From assembly GCA_046233135.1 (NCBI GenBank), contig JBJXHN010000003.1, positions 62,001 to 126,000 on the forward strand: 64,000 bases of DNA, given 5' to 3'. The stretch is from JBJXHN01 sp046233135. GTDB taxonomy: Bacteria > Pseudomonadota > Alphaproteobacteria > Rhodospirillales > Rhodospirillaceae. Of this stretch, positions 15,413 through 24,945 are shown one piece after another (positions within the stretch are counted from its first letter, which is position 1; each line of letters begins with the position of its first letter). The notes under the pieces were generated by a model. The model was not told the DNA's origin, searched no databases, and was given only the letters and a program-made list of their open reading frames with translations. The position numbers were made by a program, and so were the translations under genes.

Positions 15413-16762
15413 TTAAGACAAGCCGCCATCCCAAATCCAGCCGTTTCGCGTGGTGGGAAAGCATGCCGCCGTCAGCGGCGCCTCCACCCCCGCAGCCCGT
15501 TCCAGCAGGGCCTTGGCGCGCCGGTGCTCGGGCAGCAGCGCTCCCATCCCGTCCAGCGCGCGCAGCCGGCGATGATTCTCCAGCGGCAGGTATTGGGTGG
15601 ACATATGGCTGGTGCGCAGCAACCCGTCCAGGCAGGCCGCCGACGCCCACACCCGCCGCCCCGCCTCATCCGGCGGCTGGGCAACCGCCTCGGCGAAGGC
15701 GGGATGGGGTGCCGTCAAGGCCCCCTCGCCCACCGCCAGCCGGCCGGCCAGCGCCGTCTCCTCCAGCGGGCCGAGCAGCGACGCGGCCAGATGCGGCAGC
15801 CTGTGGCGCCAGGCCCGGCGGGCCGCCCGGAAGCGCAGGGCCACGGCCTCCGCCGACACGGGGTCCCCGGCCTCGGCCGCGTCGATCTCCGCCTCCAGCG
15901 TCAGGCCGCCGGGGGCAGCTGTGCCGCTCAGGACCTCCCTGGTTGCCAGGGGCAGCCAGGGCGGCGGCGCATTGGCCGGCACGGCCAGCAGGTTGTCGGG
16001 CACGCGGTCTTGTGGCAGCCACGGGACAGCGGTGCCCGGATCGCCCGCCCCCGGACCGGGCAGCACCTGATAGAGCGCATAGTCCGCCCGCTCCAGGATC
16101 TCCAGCAGATCGGAACCCGCTCCGGTCTCGGCCAGGATCACCGGGCGGGCGGCACCGGAAATCAGCCGCTCCGCGCCGGCCAGAACGGCGGCTTCCATGC
16201 CCTCCACATCGATTTTCAGAAGATCCACCCGGGGCCAGCCGGCTTCGGACAGGCGGTCATCCAGCCGGCAAATGGGCACGCCGCCCCCACAGGATGCCTC
16301 GGCCCGCCCCGCGTCGCGCAGGCGGCCGATCTCAGAATCCGACCCCGCGTCCAGAATCCCCCGCCCCGGCGTGGCCCCCAAGGCTTCGGGGAAGACCGTC
16401 ACCTGCTCTGTCAGGTCCGCCCGCGCCAGGGACGCGCGCAGCAGGGGCAGAACGGCATCATTGGGTTCGAAGGACAGCGTCCGGGCACCCGGCCCGGCAG
16501 CCGTCATCAAGGACAGAGTATAGATCCCCAGGTTGGTGCCCACATCCACCAGCCGGAAATCCGCCGGCGCCCGCCCCCCGTGGAGAGCGGCGCGCAGAAA
16601 GGCCAGATCCGGCTCGAACCAGTCCTCGCGCTCCAGCAGGGCATAGGTGGTCAGGCTGTGCACATGCGGCGGACACAGGATCGTGGCGCCGCCGGCGATG
16701 GTCACCGGCCAGAAGGCCGGGCCGGACGCGCCCGGGGCACCGGCAGCCGGGAAATCGCACAT
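15413..16762 (-). CDS. FkbM-family methyltransferase with C-terminal extension
   Basis: The N-terminal half (about residues 30-240) is a class I SAM-dependent methyltransferase of the FkbM family: VDVGTNLGIYTLSL is SAM motif I and LLKIDVEGMEAAVLAGAE is the family hallmark. The remaining 200 residues are not part of that fold and I do not recognise them; they are Ala/Leu rich and helical. FkbM proteins O-methylate sugars or polyketides, so a role in surface glycan modification is plausible. I used ATG 16762 because GGAG lies 7 bases upstream; an ATG at 16792 would add ten residues (449 versus 459). Confidence 0.8.
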   Translation of the reverse strand: MCDFPAAGAPGASGPAFWPVTIAGGATILCPPHVHSLTTYALLEREDWFEPDLAFLRAALHGGRAPADFRLVDVGTNLGIYTLSLMTAAGPGARTLSFEPNDAVLPLLRASLARADLTEQVTVFPEALGATPGRGILDAGSDSEIGRLRDAGRAEASCGGGVPICRLDDRLSEAGWPRVDLLKIDVEGMEAAVLAGAERLISGAARPVILAETGAGSDLLEILERADYALYQVLPGPGAGDPGTAVPWLPQDRVPDNLLAVPANAPPPWLPLATREVLSGTAAPGGLTLEAEIDAAEAGDPVSAEAVALRFRAARRAWRHRLPHLAASLLGPLEETALAGRLAVGEGALTAPHPAFAEAVAQPPDEAGRRVWASAACLDGLLRTSHMSTQYLPLENHRRLRALDGMGALLPEHRRAKALLERAAGVEAPLTAACFPTTRNGWIWDGGLS

Positions 16763-16994
16763 GGGACAGCTCCGCTTAATGCATCGACCCAAACGGAGCC
16801 GTCAGCCGAAGTTTGGAAAGTTGATGCATATACAAAGGGCTAGCGCACTGACTGCTGAACCTGTTGAATGGTTCAGTGCACCTGGACCGTTCGGGAAGGG
16901 ACTCCGCCTTCTTGATACGGTCTCGGCCGTCCGCTGGCAACCCTGCCCGCCAGCCCGTCAAGCGCCTGGCAGACGGGGACGGGCGAAGGTCGGA

Positions 16995-17495
16995 TCAGGC
17001 GTGCTGGTAGTGCCGTCCGTCGGTCAGTTCGATTTCGTCGTTGGCGATATCCTCGCCGTCTTCGCCGATCAGATTGCCCTTGATGTGCCGCAGGGCTTCG
17101 AACATCGCAGCCCGTGCTTCCCCGGACAGACCGGCCAGGGCGCGTTCATAGGTGTCGTCCACCAGACGCCACATGTGTTCCAGATAGGGCTGGGCCTTGG
17201 CGGTCAGATACAGGCAATGGGCGCGGCGATCGGACGGATCGGCCCGCCGTTCCACCAGCCCCAGCTTCTGCAAGCTGTCCACCAGGCGGGCAATGGTCAT
17301 CGCCTGCAGTTCCAGCCGCTCGGCCAACGCCGCTTGGTTGATGCCCTCTGTCCGAGCCAGATGGGCAAGGGCACGCCATTGGACCAGCGACAACCCCAGG
17401 CCGCGCGCCTTTTCATGCACATCCCGGCGCAGCAGGCGGGCGACGTCGGAAACGAGAAAGCCGATGCTTGCATCGGGATCGGGCATGGACCCCAT
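16995..17495 (-). CDS. MarR-family transcriptional regulator
   Basis: A 166-residue MarR-type winged-helix regulator: dimerisation helices at both ends, recognition helix in NQAALAERLELQAMTIARLVDSL (about 54-76) and wing GLVERRADPSDRRAHCLYLT (about 80-99), where DxRxxxxxLT is the family hallmark. The C-terminus ends DGRHYQHA. Ligand and target are unknown. The gene is solitary; a palindrome overlapping its likely promoter (17587-17605) suggests autoregulation. It might also influence the RND pump genes whose 3' end lies about 200 bases upstream, but both read the same way and no link is shown. Confidence 0.88.
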   Translation of the reverse strand: MGSMPDPDASIGFLVSDVARLLRRDVHEKARGLGLSLVQWRALAHLARTEGINQAALAERLELQAMTIARLVDSLQKLGLVERRADPSDRRAHCLYLTAKAQPYLEHMWRLVDDTYERALAGLSGEARAAMFEALRHIKGNLIGEDGEDIANDEIELTDGRHYQHA

Positions 17496-17586
17496 GGGAC
17501 CTCCACACAGCGATGGTGAGAACCGTCATTCCATTCCCCCGGCGATCCCCATTCAGGAGGCCAACCGATGGGTTGAATGTGACGAA

Positions 17587-17623
17587 ACGTTAATCACAAT
17601 AACGTCCGGTTATTAATAATCAA
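17587..17623 (-). promoter_or_regulatory. Probable marR promoter and operator
   Basis: On the minus strand TTGATT (17618-17623) and TATTGT (17596-17601) are spaced by 16 bases. An inverted repeat ACGTTA-N7-TAACGT (17587-17605) covers the -10 element, a typical position for autorepression by a MarR protein. Confidence 0.45.
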
Positions 17624-17711
17624 GTGGCACGAACAGGAAGAATGCGCACCCACCCAAGCCTTTCCCGTGCGAGACACTCCTTTCGAGTGCCTCGCCGGAA
17701 ATGCGCCCCGA

Positions 17712-20700
17712 TCAGGAGGACATGTGGCCGCCCGGCGCCGGATCACCGGATTCTGCCGCCTGCCCCTGGTCCTTGCCGGTTGCTTCCGGCCCGCCACGAA
17801 CTTCGTTGCGATGGGTCAGACGCTCGATCATCCGGAAGAAGGTCGGGATGAAGAAGGTGGCCAGGAACGTAGCGGCCAGCATGCCGCCGATGACCCCCGT
17901 ACCGATGGCGTGCCGGCTGGCCGAGCCCGCCCCGCTGCTGATCGCCAGGGGAACCGCGCCCAGGGTAAAGGCCAGCGAGGTCATGATGATCGGCCTGAAA
18001 CGCAGGCGGGCGGCCTGCAAGGCGGCGTCGGCGATGGAAGCCCCTTCCCGGCGATGCATCATGGCGAACTCGACAATCAGAATGGCGTTCTTCGCCGACA
18101 GGCCGATCAGGGTCACCAGGCCGATCTGGAAGTACAGGTCGTTGTCGATCCCGCGCAGCCAGGTGGCCAGGATGGCACCGAATACCGCGAACGGCACAGC
18201 CGTGATCACCGCGATGGGCATGGTCCAGCGCTCATACTGGGCGGCCAGAATCAGGAACACCATGACGATGCCGAAGATGAATGCCTGGGCACCGGACCCG
18301 GACGCCACCTCTTCCTGATAGGCCGACCCGATCCAGCCGATGCTGTAGTCGCTGCCCAGCACCTCGCCGGCCACTTCGCGCATGGCCGCCAACGCCTGTC
18401 CGGAGCTGTAGCCCGGCGCCGGGTCACCCATGATCTTGGCGGCCGGGAAAACGTTGAACCGTTCGATGATGTCCGGCCCCATGACCCGGGAGACCGTGAC
18501 CAGGGCGTCCAGCGGCACCAGTTCGCCCTTTTCGGAGCGCACGAACACGTGGCGCAGGTCGTCTGGCGAGCGGCGGAAATCGGCCTCGGACTGCAGGTTC
18601 ACCCGGTAGTTCCGTCCGAACAGGGTGAAATCGTTGACGTAAAGGCTGCCGAACGTGCTCTGCATGGTGGAGAACACTTCGTCGATGGGAATATCCAGCG
18701 CCCGCGCCTTTTCCCGATCCAGGGAGATAAAATACTGCGGCGTGTTGACGGAGAAGGTGGAGCGCACGCCGGCCAGTTCCGGCCGGGCGTTGGCCGCCGC
18801 CACCAGCTCGCCCATCTTCTGCGACAGCGCCTGGGGCGAGGCACCGCCACGGCTTTGCAGATAGCCTTCGAAACCGCCGGTCATGCTGATCCCGGTGATG
18901 GGCGGCGGGTTGAAGGAAAAGATCATCGCTTCCTTGATGTCCGACCCCATACCCATGATCCGGCCGACCAGCTGGCGGGCGTCGTCCTCGGGGGCGGTGC
19001 GTTCGGACCAGTCCTTCAGGGTCACGAAGGACACCCCGGCGCTGGTCTTCTGCGCCCGCGACAGGATGTCGAAGCCGGCCATCGTGACCATATTGGCCAC
19101 CGGCTCCAGGCCGATGACACGGTCGGTCATCTCCGCCGTCACCTTGTCGGTGCGGTCCAGAGCGGCGGCAGGCGGCAGCACATAGGCCACCAGCACATAC
19201 CCCTGGTCTTCCGCCGGCACCAGACCGCCGGGAACGCGTTCGAACAACATCACGGTGATGCCGATCAGCCCGGCGAAGCACAGAATGCCCACCAGCCAGC
19301 GACGCACCAGGAAGGTCACCCCGTGCAGGTAGCCGTTGGTCGCCTTGTCGAAGGCCCAGTTGAACCAGCGGAAGGGAGCCAGGGGCTCGCCATGGACCGG
19401 CTTCAGCATGATGGCGCACAGGGCCGGCGTCAACGTCAGCGCGACAATGCCCGAGATGATCACCGACACCGCAATGGTCACGGCGAACTGCTTGTACATC
19501 TCGCCCGTCAGGCCGCCCAGGAAGGCCACGGGGATGAACACCGCCGACAGCACGAAGACGATAGCCACCACCGGACCGGCCACTTCCTCCATGGCCTTGA
19601 TCGACGCCTGCCGGGGGGTCAGCCCCTCACTGCTCATCAGGCGTTCGACGTTCTCGATCACGATGATGGCGTCATCCACCACGATACCGATGGCCAGCAC
19701 CATGCCGAACAGGGTCAGCAGGTTGATCGAAAAGCCCAGAAGGTACATGCCGGCAAAGGTTCCGATGATCGACACCGGGATGGCCAGCAGGGGGATAATC
19801 GTCGCCCGCACATTTTGCAAAAAGATGAACACCACGAAGACCACCAGGACGATGGCTTCGATAAAGGTGGTGATCACTTCGTCGATGGATACCTGAACGA
19901 ACTTGGTGGTGTCGAAGGGGATCTTGTAGGCGATCCCTTCCGGAAAGCGGGCGGTCAGTTCGTCCATCTTGGCGTAGACGGCCTTGGAGGTATCGATGGC
20001 GTTGGCACCCGGCTGCAAATAGATGCCGATCGGCACCGTCGGCTGGCCGTTGGAGGTGGCGATGAAGGCGTAATCCTGGGCACCCAGTTCCACCCGCGCC
20101 ACGTCCTTCAGACGCAGGCTGCCGCCCTGGGCATCCGAGCGCAGGATGATGCTTTCGAACTCCGAGGGTTCGACCATGCGGCCCTGGGTGGACACGCTAT
20201 AGGTAAAGGCCTGCTCGCCAGCCATCGGCTCCTGGCTGAACTGACCGGCCGCGAACTGGGCGTTCTGTTCACGAATGGCCGCCGCCACCTGGCTGGGGGT
20301 CAGGTTGTACTGCGCCAGCTTGTCCGGCCGCAGCCAGATGCGCATGGCATAGTCCTTCTGCCCGAACAGCGAGGCATCGCCCACCCCGGGGACGCGCTTC
20401 AACTCGTCGATCACGTTCAGCAGGGCGTAGTTGCTGATATAAACCGAGTCATATTCTCCGTTCGGCGAGGTCATGGTGATGACCTGGAGAATATTGCTGG
20501 ACCGCTTTTCCACGGTCACGCCCTGGCGCTGCACCTCCGACGGCAGACGGGCCTCGGCGGCGGCAACGCGGTTGTTGACGTCGATCGCTGCCTGGTCCGG
20601 GTCGGTGCCGATCTCGAAGCTCACCGTCAGGCTCATGGTGCCGCTCGCGGTGCTCGTCGAGCTCATGTAGATCATGTTGTCGACGCCGTTGATCTCCTGC

Positions 20701-20900
20701 TCCAGCGGCGCAGCGACCGTATTGGCGATGGTTTCGGCGTTGGCGCCGGGATAGGCGGTGGAAACCACCACCTGGGGCGGCACGATTTCAGGATACTGGG
20801 CCACCGGCAGCACCCGCATCGAAATCAGGCCGGCCAGCACGATGACAATGGACAGAACCGCCGAGAAGACGGGTCGTTCGATGAAAAACCGAGATATCAT
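17712..20900 (-). CDS. RND multidrug efflux permease (AcrB/HAE1 family)
   Basis: At 1062 residues this is a full-length inner-membrane proton-driven trimeric efflux transporter. The start MISRFFIERPVFSAVLSIVIVLAGL is the family's classic N-terminus, and the TM4 proton-relay aspartates are visible in IGIVVDDAIIVIENVERL. The large periplasmic loops and the second half repeat (NAILIVEFAMMHRREG) are intact. Its ATG overlaps the stop of the adaptor gene by four bases. There is no outer-membrane TolC gene next to it. The last 40 residues are Pro/Gly/Ala rich and probably flexible. The operon is divergent from a TetR regulator. Confidence 0.95.
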   Translation of the reverse strand: MISRFFIERPVFSAVLSIVIVLAGLISMRVLPVAQYPEIVPPQVVVSTAYPGANAETIANTVAAPLEQEINGVDNMIYMSSTSTASGTMSLTVSFEIGTDPDQAAIDVNNRVAAAEARLPSEVQRQGVTVEKRSSNILQVITMTSPNGEYDSVYISNYALLNVIDELKRVPGVGDASLFGQKDYAMRIWLRPDKLAQYNLTPSQVAAAIREQNAQFAAGQFSQEPMAGEQAFTYSVSTQGRMVEPSEFESIILRSDAQGGSLRLKDVARVELGAQDYAFIATSNGQPTVPIGIYLQPGANAIDTSKAVYAKMDELTARFPEGIAYKIPFDTTKFVQVSIDEVITTFIEAIVLVVFVVFIFLQNVRATIIPLLAIPVSIIGTFAGMYLLGFSINLLTLFGMVLAIGIVVDDAIIVIENVERLMSSEGLTPRQASIKAMEEVAGPVVAIVFVLSAVFIPVAFLGGLTGEMYKQFAVTIAVSVIISGIVALTLTPALCAIMLKPVHGEPLAPFRWFNWAFDKATNGYLHGVTFLVRRWLVGILCFAGLIGITVMLFERVPGGLVPAEDQGYVLVAYVLPPAAALDRTDKVTAEMTDRVIGLEPVANMVTMAGFDILSRAQKTSAGVSFVTLKDWSERTAPEDDARQLVGRIMGMGSDIKEAMIFSFNPPPITGISMTGGFEGYLQSRGGASPQALSQKMGELVAAANARPELAGVRSTFSVNTPQYFISLDREKARALDIPIDEVFSTMQSTFGSLYVNDFTLFGRNYRVNLQSEADFRRSPDDLRHVFVRSEKGELVPLDALVTVSRVMGPDIIERFNVFPAAKIMGDPAPGYSSGQALAAMREVAGEVLGSDYSIGWIGSAYQEEVASGSGAQAFIFGIVMVFLILAAQYERWTMPIAVITAVPFAVFGAILATWLRGIDNDLYFQIGLVTLIGLSAKNAILIVEFAMMHRREGASIADAALQAARLRFRPIIMTSLAFTLGAVPLAISSGAGSASRHAIGTGVIGGMLAATFLATFFIPTFFRMIERLTHRNEVRGGPEATGKDQGQAAESGDPAPGGHMSS

Positions 20901-22120
20901 TGAGCGGACCCCTTCTCACCGCTCCCCTGCTCCCCGTTGGCAGCGGCTTCCGCGCCACCGGCTTCATCGGCACCGGCTTCAACGGCGACGGGGGCTCCGG
21001 GACGGACTTTGATCACGCCTTCGGTGATGACGGTGTCGCCCGCATTCAGGCCGTTGTCGATGATCCAGCCTTCGTCGACGGTGGGACCGGTCTTGACCGG
21101 GGCGACCTGGGCCTTGCCTTCGGCATCCACGCGATAGACAAAGGGACCCTGTGGCCCCTGCATCACCGCCCGTTCGGGCACCACCATGGCATCGGTGCGC
21201 ACCATGCCCTTCAGGATGATGCGGACGAACTGACCGGGCAGGATCATGCCGTTGGGGTTGGGGAAGACAGCACGGGCGCGGATGGTGCCCGTGTCCATGT
21301 CCACGGTGGTATCGGTGAAGTCAACATGGCCTTCCTGCGGATACATGCGGCCGTCGGGCAGGCGCAGGGCCGTGGCGATCTGGCCGCTTTCGGCCATGGC
21401 TACCCGGCCGCTTTCGATCAGATCCCGGCTGCGCAGCCATTCCGCATCTGGGATGGCGAAGTTCACGTAAATCGGATCCAGGCGGGTCACGGTGGTCAGC
21501 AGACTGTTGTCGGCGGTCGTGCCCACCAGGCTGCCTTCGGACAGCTGCTCGCGCCCCGTGACGCCATCGATGGGCGCTTCCACGGTGGTGTAATCCAGGT
21601 CGATCTGGGCATCGGCCACTTCGGCATTGGCCAGGGCCACATCGGCCTGGGCCAGCTCCACCGCGGACTGGGCATCGTCCCGGGCGCTCTCTGTCCCCGC
21701 ACGTCTCTGGAACAGGGTTGCGGCCCGCGACAGGTCGCGCTGGGCCTGACGCAGCGAGGCCTCAGCCTGCTGCTGCCGCGCCAGGGCGCGCTGCAAGGCG
21801 ATCTCGTAGGGGCGCGGGTCGATGCGGAACAGCACCTGACCGGCCTTCACGTTATCGCCTTCCTTATAGGTGCGTTCCAGCAGGATGCCTTCCACCCGCG
21901 CCCTGATTTCCACCTCTCGGGAACCAGCCGTGCGTCCGGCGTATTCGGTTTCCACCGCCAGCCTTTGCGGCTTCACGGTCACCGCAACCACCGGAGTGGG
22001 AGGCGGAGCGGCGGCGGCAGCCTGTTGCTGCGGTGCCTGTTCGTCCTCGCATCCCGCCACGGTCATTGCCAGCGCCAGCATACCGAGGGAGAAAATGCCG
22101 GTCTTCAAAAGTCGCGCCAT
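20897..22120 (-). CDS. RND efflux periplasmic adaptor (AcrA family lipoprotein)
   Basis: A membrane-fusion protein with an N-terminal lipoprotein signal (hydrophobic core GIFSLGMLALAMTVAGC; lipobox cysteine near residue 24), then lipoyl, alpha-hairpin (QRALARQQQAEASLRQAQRDLSRA) and beta-barrel domains. It bridges the permease to an outer-membrane channel. I set the start at ATG 22120, which gives a normal-length signal peptide and 407 residues; an ATG at 22177 with a GGGGGTGG ribosome site would add 19 residues ahead of it. The C-terminus is rich in Ala/Glu/Gly. The gene leads the efflux operon. Confidence 0.92.
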   Translation of the reverse strand: MARLLKTGIFSLGMLALAMTVAGCEDEQAPQQQAAAAAPPPTPVVAVTVKPQRLAVETEYAGRTAGSREVEIRARVEGILLERTYKEGDNVKAGQVLFRIDPRPYEIALQRALARQQQAEASLRQAQRDLSRAATLFQRRAGTESARDDAQSAVELAQADVALANAEVADAQIDLDYTTVEAPIDGVTGREQLSEGSLVGTTADNSLLTTVTRLDPIYVNFAIPDAEWLRSRDLIESGRVAMAESGQIATALRLPDGRMYPQEGHVDFTDTTVDMDTGTIRARAVFPNPNGMILPGQFVRIILKGMVRTDAMVVPERAVMQGPQGPFVYRVDAEGKAQVAPVKTGPTVDEGWIIDNGLNAGDTVITEGVIKVRPGAPVAVEAGADEAGGAEAAANGEQGSGEKGSAQ

Positions 22121-22285
22121 TGCCTGTCCGTCCCGCCTGAGAGTCCCGAGAAAACCACGCTTGTCCGTTCCTGCCATAGAGCGCCACCCCCATGAGGCGG
22201 TCGGCCCGAAAGCAGTTGGTCCGAAAGCGGTCGGTCGGTATACGGCCCGTTCTGCCGCGCTGTTTTCTCGATCCCGTGAGAAATA

Positions 22286-22305
22286 TACATTCGTGAACGT
22301 TTGTA
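22286..22305. promoter_or_regulatory. AcrR/TtgR-type operator between efflux operon and tetR
   Basis: The 20-bp imperfect palindrome TACANNCGTNNACGNNTGTA (14 of 20 positions symmetric) resembles the E. coli AcrR operator. On the minus strand a TTTACA -35 element overlaps its right end, with TATTTC 16 bases on, so binding would block the efflux promoter. It is 63 bases from the tetR start, allowing control of both genes. Confidence 0.65.
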
Positions 22306-22368
22306 AAGGCCTTTTTCGAACCGACCAGTTCAGTTATGATTCCGCACCGGCATATAGGAGCCCAGCCC

Positions 22369-22995
22369 ATGAGACGCACCAAGGAAGAGGCCCAGCAGAC
22401 CCGGGAAAGGATCCTGGACGCCGCCGAATCGGTCTTTTTCTCCCGGGGTGTTGCAGCAACGTCACTGGACCAGGTCGCCAAGGCGGCAGAGGTCACCCGC
22501 GGCGCGGTTTACTGGCATTTCGCCAACAAAATCGACCTCTTCAACGCCATGGTGGATCGCGCGCATACACCGATGGAAAAGGCCCTGCTGAAGGTCACCA
22601 CCGAAAGCGAAGACCTGGACGATCTGGAACGGCTGAGCCTGAACAAGTTCCTGGAGGTGGTCGACAACGATCACCTGCGCCAAGTCTATTCGGTGTTGCT
22701 GCTGAAATGCGAATACACGGAGGGGCTGACCGCCCTGCTGGAGCGCGACACGGCGACCAAGCAGACCATCCAGACCGCCCTGGAGTCCTTCTTCACCCGC
22801 CTTCAGGCCAGCGGCCAGGTCACAACGGCGATCCCGCCCCGGGTAATGTCCCTGACGTTGCACGCCTTCATGCTGGGGCTGTACCGGAATTTCCTGCACT
22901 TCCCCGACCACTATCGGCTGCCCGACGATCCGCGCAACATGATCGCAGCAATGTTCGCCGCCTTTCGGGTGGAGAAGAAGCCACAGGCGGCCTGA
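22369..22995 (+). CDS. TetR-family regulator (AcrR-like)
   Basis: The 208-residue protein has the TetR DNA-binding domain at about 10-56: TRERILDAAESVFFSRGVAATSLDQVAKAAEVTRGAVYWHFANK, very close to AcrR/TtgR repressors of RND pumps. The C-terminal helical domain (about 70-205) would bind drugs or other inducers. AGGAG is 8 bases before the chosen ATG at 22369; an ATG at 22336 overlaps the -10 region and is unlikely. It is divergent from the pump operon, with an AcrR-like palindrome between them, so it most likely represses both. Confidence 0.9.
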   Translation: MRRTKEEAQQTRERILDAAESVFFSRGVAATSLDQVAKAAEVTRGAVYWHFANKIDLFNAMVDRAHTPMEKALLKVTTESEDLDDLERLSLNKFLEVVDNDHLRQVYSVLLLKCEYTEGLTALLERDTATKQTIQTALESFFTRLQASGQVTTAIPPRVMSLTLHAFMLGLYRNFLHFPDHYRLPDDPRNMIAAMFAAFRVEKKPQAA

Positions 22996-23232
22996 TCGTA
23001 GCGGCAGGGTCGGACGGCCCGTCTCCCCCTGGACCAAACCGTATTAAATCGGAATCGATTCAACACGGAGATAAAGCAATGAGGCCCGTGCGAAGCCACG
23101 GCTGTCGCCTTCGTCCCGTCGCCGGACGCGCGCACCGCACCGTATGCCATGACCTCGCACGGACCTGATGGAGCCGCCCTAAGGGGGGGGGCCGGGTCGG
23201 CTCCATATCTCGATGTCTTGAACCCCCCGCCC

Positions 23233-24765
23233 CTATTCCGCCGCTTCCACCAGAGGCACCGCCGGTTCCCGCACCAGGCTGTGCAGGCAGCGGGCGAAGC
23301 CCGATACACTGGACGACGACAGCGGCACGAAGCGCTTGCCCGACTGGCGGCACAACCGCTTTGCCCGCAGGCAGGCGTCGTGGCTGACGCAGTCCACAGG
23401 ACAGACCACCACATCGGCCTTCACCACCACCTCTTCCAGATGACTCCGGCCGTCTTCCAAGCCGCCATCGTGGAACAGGAAAGTGCCGTTGTGGCGCTCC
23501 ACCAATCCCCGGATATGGGGGATCAGCCGCGCCCGGCCGCCGACGCAGGCAATGCGCACCCGCCCCAGATCAATGGTGTCCACAGCCCCGCCACCGGCCC
23601 TATCCAGCGCATTGGGCTCGTCGTTGCTGGTAACGAAAGCTTCCAGGGCGGCCAGTTCGGCATTGCGGGTTTCGAGCAGAACCCGCAACCGCTCCCGATC
23701 CTGGCGCAGATCTTCCACCTGACGGCGCAGTTCGGCGGCCCGGGCCTCCGCACGGTCGGCCCGCCAGGCCTCCTTGCTCACCTGCTCGCGCAAACCTTCC
23801 AGGGCGGCGGTCAGGTTACTCACACGGCCGTCCGGATCGGCATCGGCTTCGGCCACCACCAGCCGGCGTTTCAGGCTCGACAGCTCCGCCCGCTGGCCTT
23901 CCAGCACGCCGCGCAGATGCACCAGTTCCGACTGCCGGGCCGACGTTTCCCGCAAGGTTTCCTGCTTCGCCTCGGCCAGGGCGTCTTCCAGACCCGCGCG
24001 CTCCCGCTCCAGGTCGGTCAGGCGGCGCACGTCGGCGCGGTTCACCGCCCCCACCAGATGGGACAGCATGTGCACTTCACCGAAGGCATGTTCCACCAGT
24101 GCCCGCGAAGCCTTGGGGTGAACCATCAGCGCCCAGTACGGACCGGGGATGTCCCCCGCCGCCACCGCATCGGCCCACAACCGCGCCAGGGCGCCATTGT
24201 CCTTGGCTTCGCGGAAGGTGGCAAGGGTTCGCGCGTATCGCTTTTCCAGCAACTTGTCCATCAGGCGCGCCATGGCCCGGGACTGGCTGCTGACCCCGCC
24301 GGCGGCACCGACGAACATCCCGTGGATCCGGTATTCGGGGGCATCGTCTCCCAGCCGCAGGTTGACCTTGGCCGCGATCCGGCGCAGGTCGCGCAAGCTC
24401 AGGCAGGTACCCACCAGCGAACAATGAAAGTGACTGTCCACCTCCCACAGCCGACGGCGCCAGAAGCCGTTGGCCAGGCCCTTGTCTTCGCTGTCGCCGG
24501 CGGCCTCCGTCGTCGCCGCCGACGGCATCGCCTTGACTCCCGTGCCACCGTCAGCCGGAGCCGCCAGGGCCGCGGCCACATCGGGCATCTCGACCGAGAG
24601 CAGCGATCGTTTGGACGTCGCCTTGCCGTTGACGCCCCCCTTCTCCGGCTGACTCACCGCCAGCGGCCCGACCACCTTGCAGCCGCACCCCGTGCCGCCG
24701 GCAGCCTTGGCCGCAGCAGGGGACAGACGAGAGTCGGCAAGGGGACCGGCAGGGAGGGTGCACAT
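23233..24765 (-). CDS. DUF2325 domain protein with coiled coil
   Basis: A 510-residue cytoplasmic protein. The N-terminal 80 residues are low complexity and include a CGC motif near 27-29. A middle region (about 100-255) is unknown. A long coiled coil follows at about 260-385 (repeated LEGQRAELSSLKRRL, LREQVSKEAWRADRAEARAAELRRQ). The last 110 residues are a DUF2325 domain (IACVGGRARLIPHIRGLVERHNG, then VKADVVVCPVDCVSHDACLRAKRLC) carrying several cysteines. I know no established function for DUF2325. A Fur-like palindrome abuts the probable -35 element of its promoter. Confidence 0.75.
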   Translation of the reverse strand: MCTLPAGPLADSRLSPAAAKAAGGTGCGCKVVGPLAVSQPEKGGVNGKATSKRSLLSVEMPDVAAALAAPADGGTGVKAMPSAATTEAAGDSEDKGLANGFWRRRLWEVDSHFHCSLVGTCLSLRDLRRIAAKVNLRLGDDAPEYRIHGMFVGAAGGVSSQSRAMARLMDKLLEKRYARTLATFREAKDNGALARLWADAVAAGDIPGPYWALMVHPKASRALVEHAFGEVHMLSHLVGAVNRADVRRLTDLERERAGLEDALAEAKQETLRETSARQSELVHLRGVLEGQRAELSSLKRRLVVAEADADPDGRVSNLTAALEGLREQVSKEAWRADRAEARAAELRRQVEDLRQDRERLRVLLETRNAELAALEAFVTSNDEPNALDRAGGGAVDTIDLGRVRIACVGGRARLIPHIRGLVERHNGTFLFHDGGLEDGRSHLEEVVVKADVVVCPVDCVSHDACLRAKRLCRQSGKRFVPLSSSSVSGFARCLHSLVREPAVPLVEAAE

Positions 24766-24829
24766 GGGGGGTCTTCTCCTCGGGTTGCGATCTATAACGC
24801 CCCCCGACTGTGCCGCTTCCCCCAGGGCC

Positions 24830-24852
24830 TGTCAATGCGAATGGTTCGCATT
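24830..24852 (-). promoter_or_regulatory. Fur-like palindrome at promoter of DUF2325 gene
   Basis: AATGCGAA-TGG-TTCGCATT (24834-24852) is a perfect inverted repeat; its core TGCGAATGGTTCGCA resembles alphaproteobacterial Fur-family boxes (TGCAAATNNTTTGCA type). On the minus strand it runs directly into a consensus TTGACA -35 element (24830-24835). The -10 (CACAGT, 17 bases on) is poor. A repressor here would block the DUF2325 gene. The Fur assignment is inference. Confidence 0.5.
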
Positions 24853-24913
24853 TGCAGATTCTGGCGCACTCATGGGTTTTTTGGGGTTATAGGCTGCCGG
24901 CAGCACGCACCCA

Positions 24914-24945
24914 CAAAAAAATCCCGGGACCATGCGATCCCGGGA
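24914..24945 (-). terminator. Intrinsic terminator after prpE
   Basis: On the minus strand two copies of the self-complementary octamer TCCCGGGA (24938-24945 and 24922-24929) form an 8-bp stem with an 8-base loop, followed by a run of T's (24914-24921). It lies 110 bases after the prpE stop. Confidence 0.85.

Noticed and set aside
17667..20903. Very long open frame on the + strand opposite the RND permease
   Set aside because: It is a shadow frame of a GC-rich gene; its translation is His/Gln/Gly/Arg rich with no recognisable domain, while the minus strand encodes a complete RND permease.
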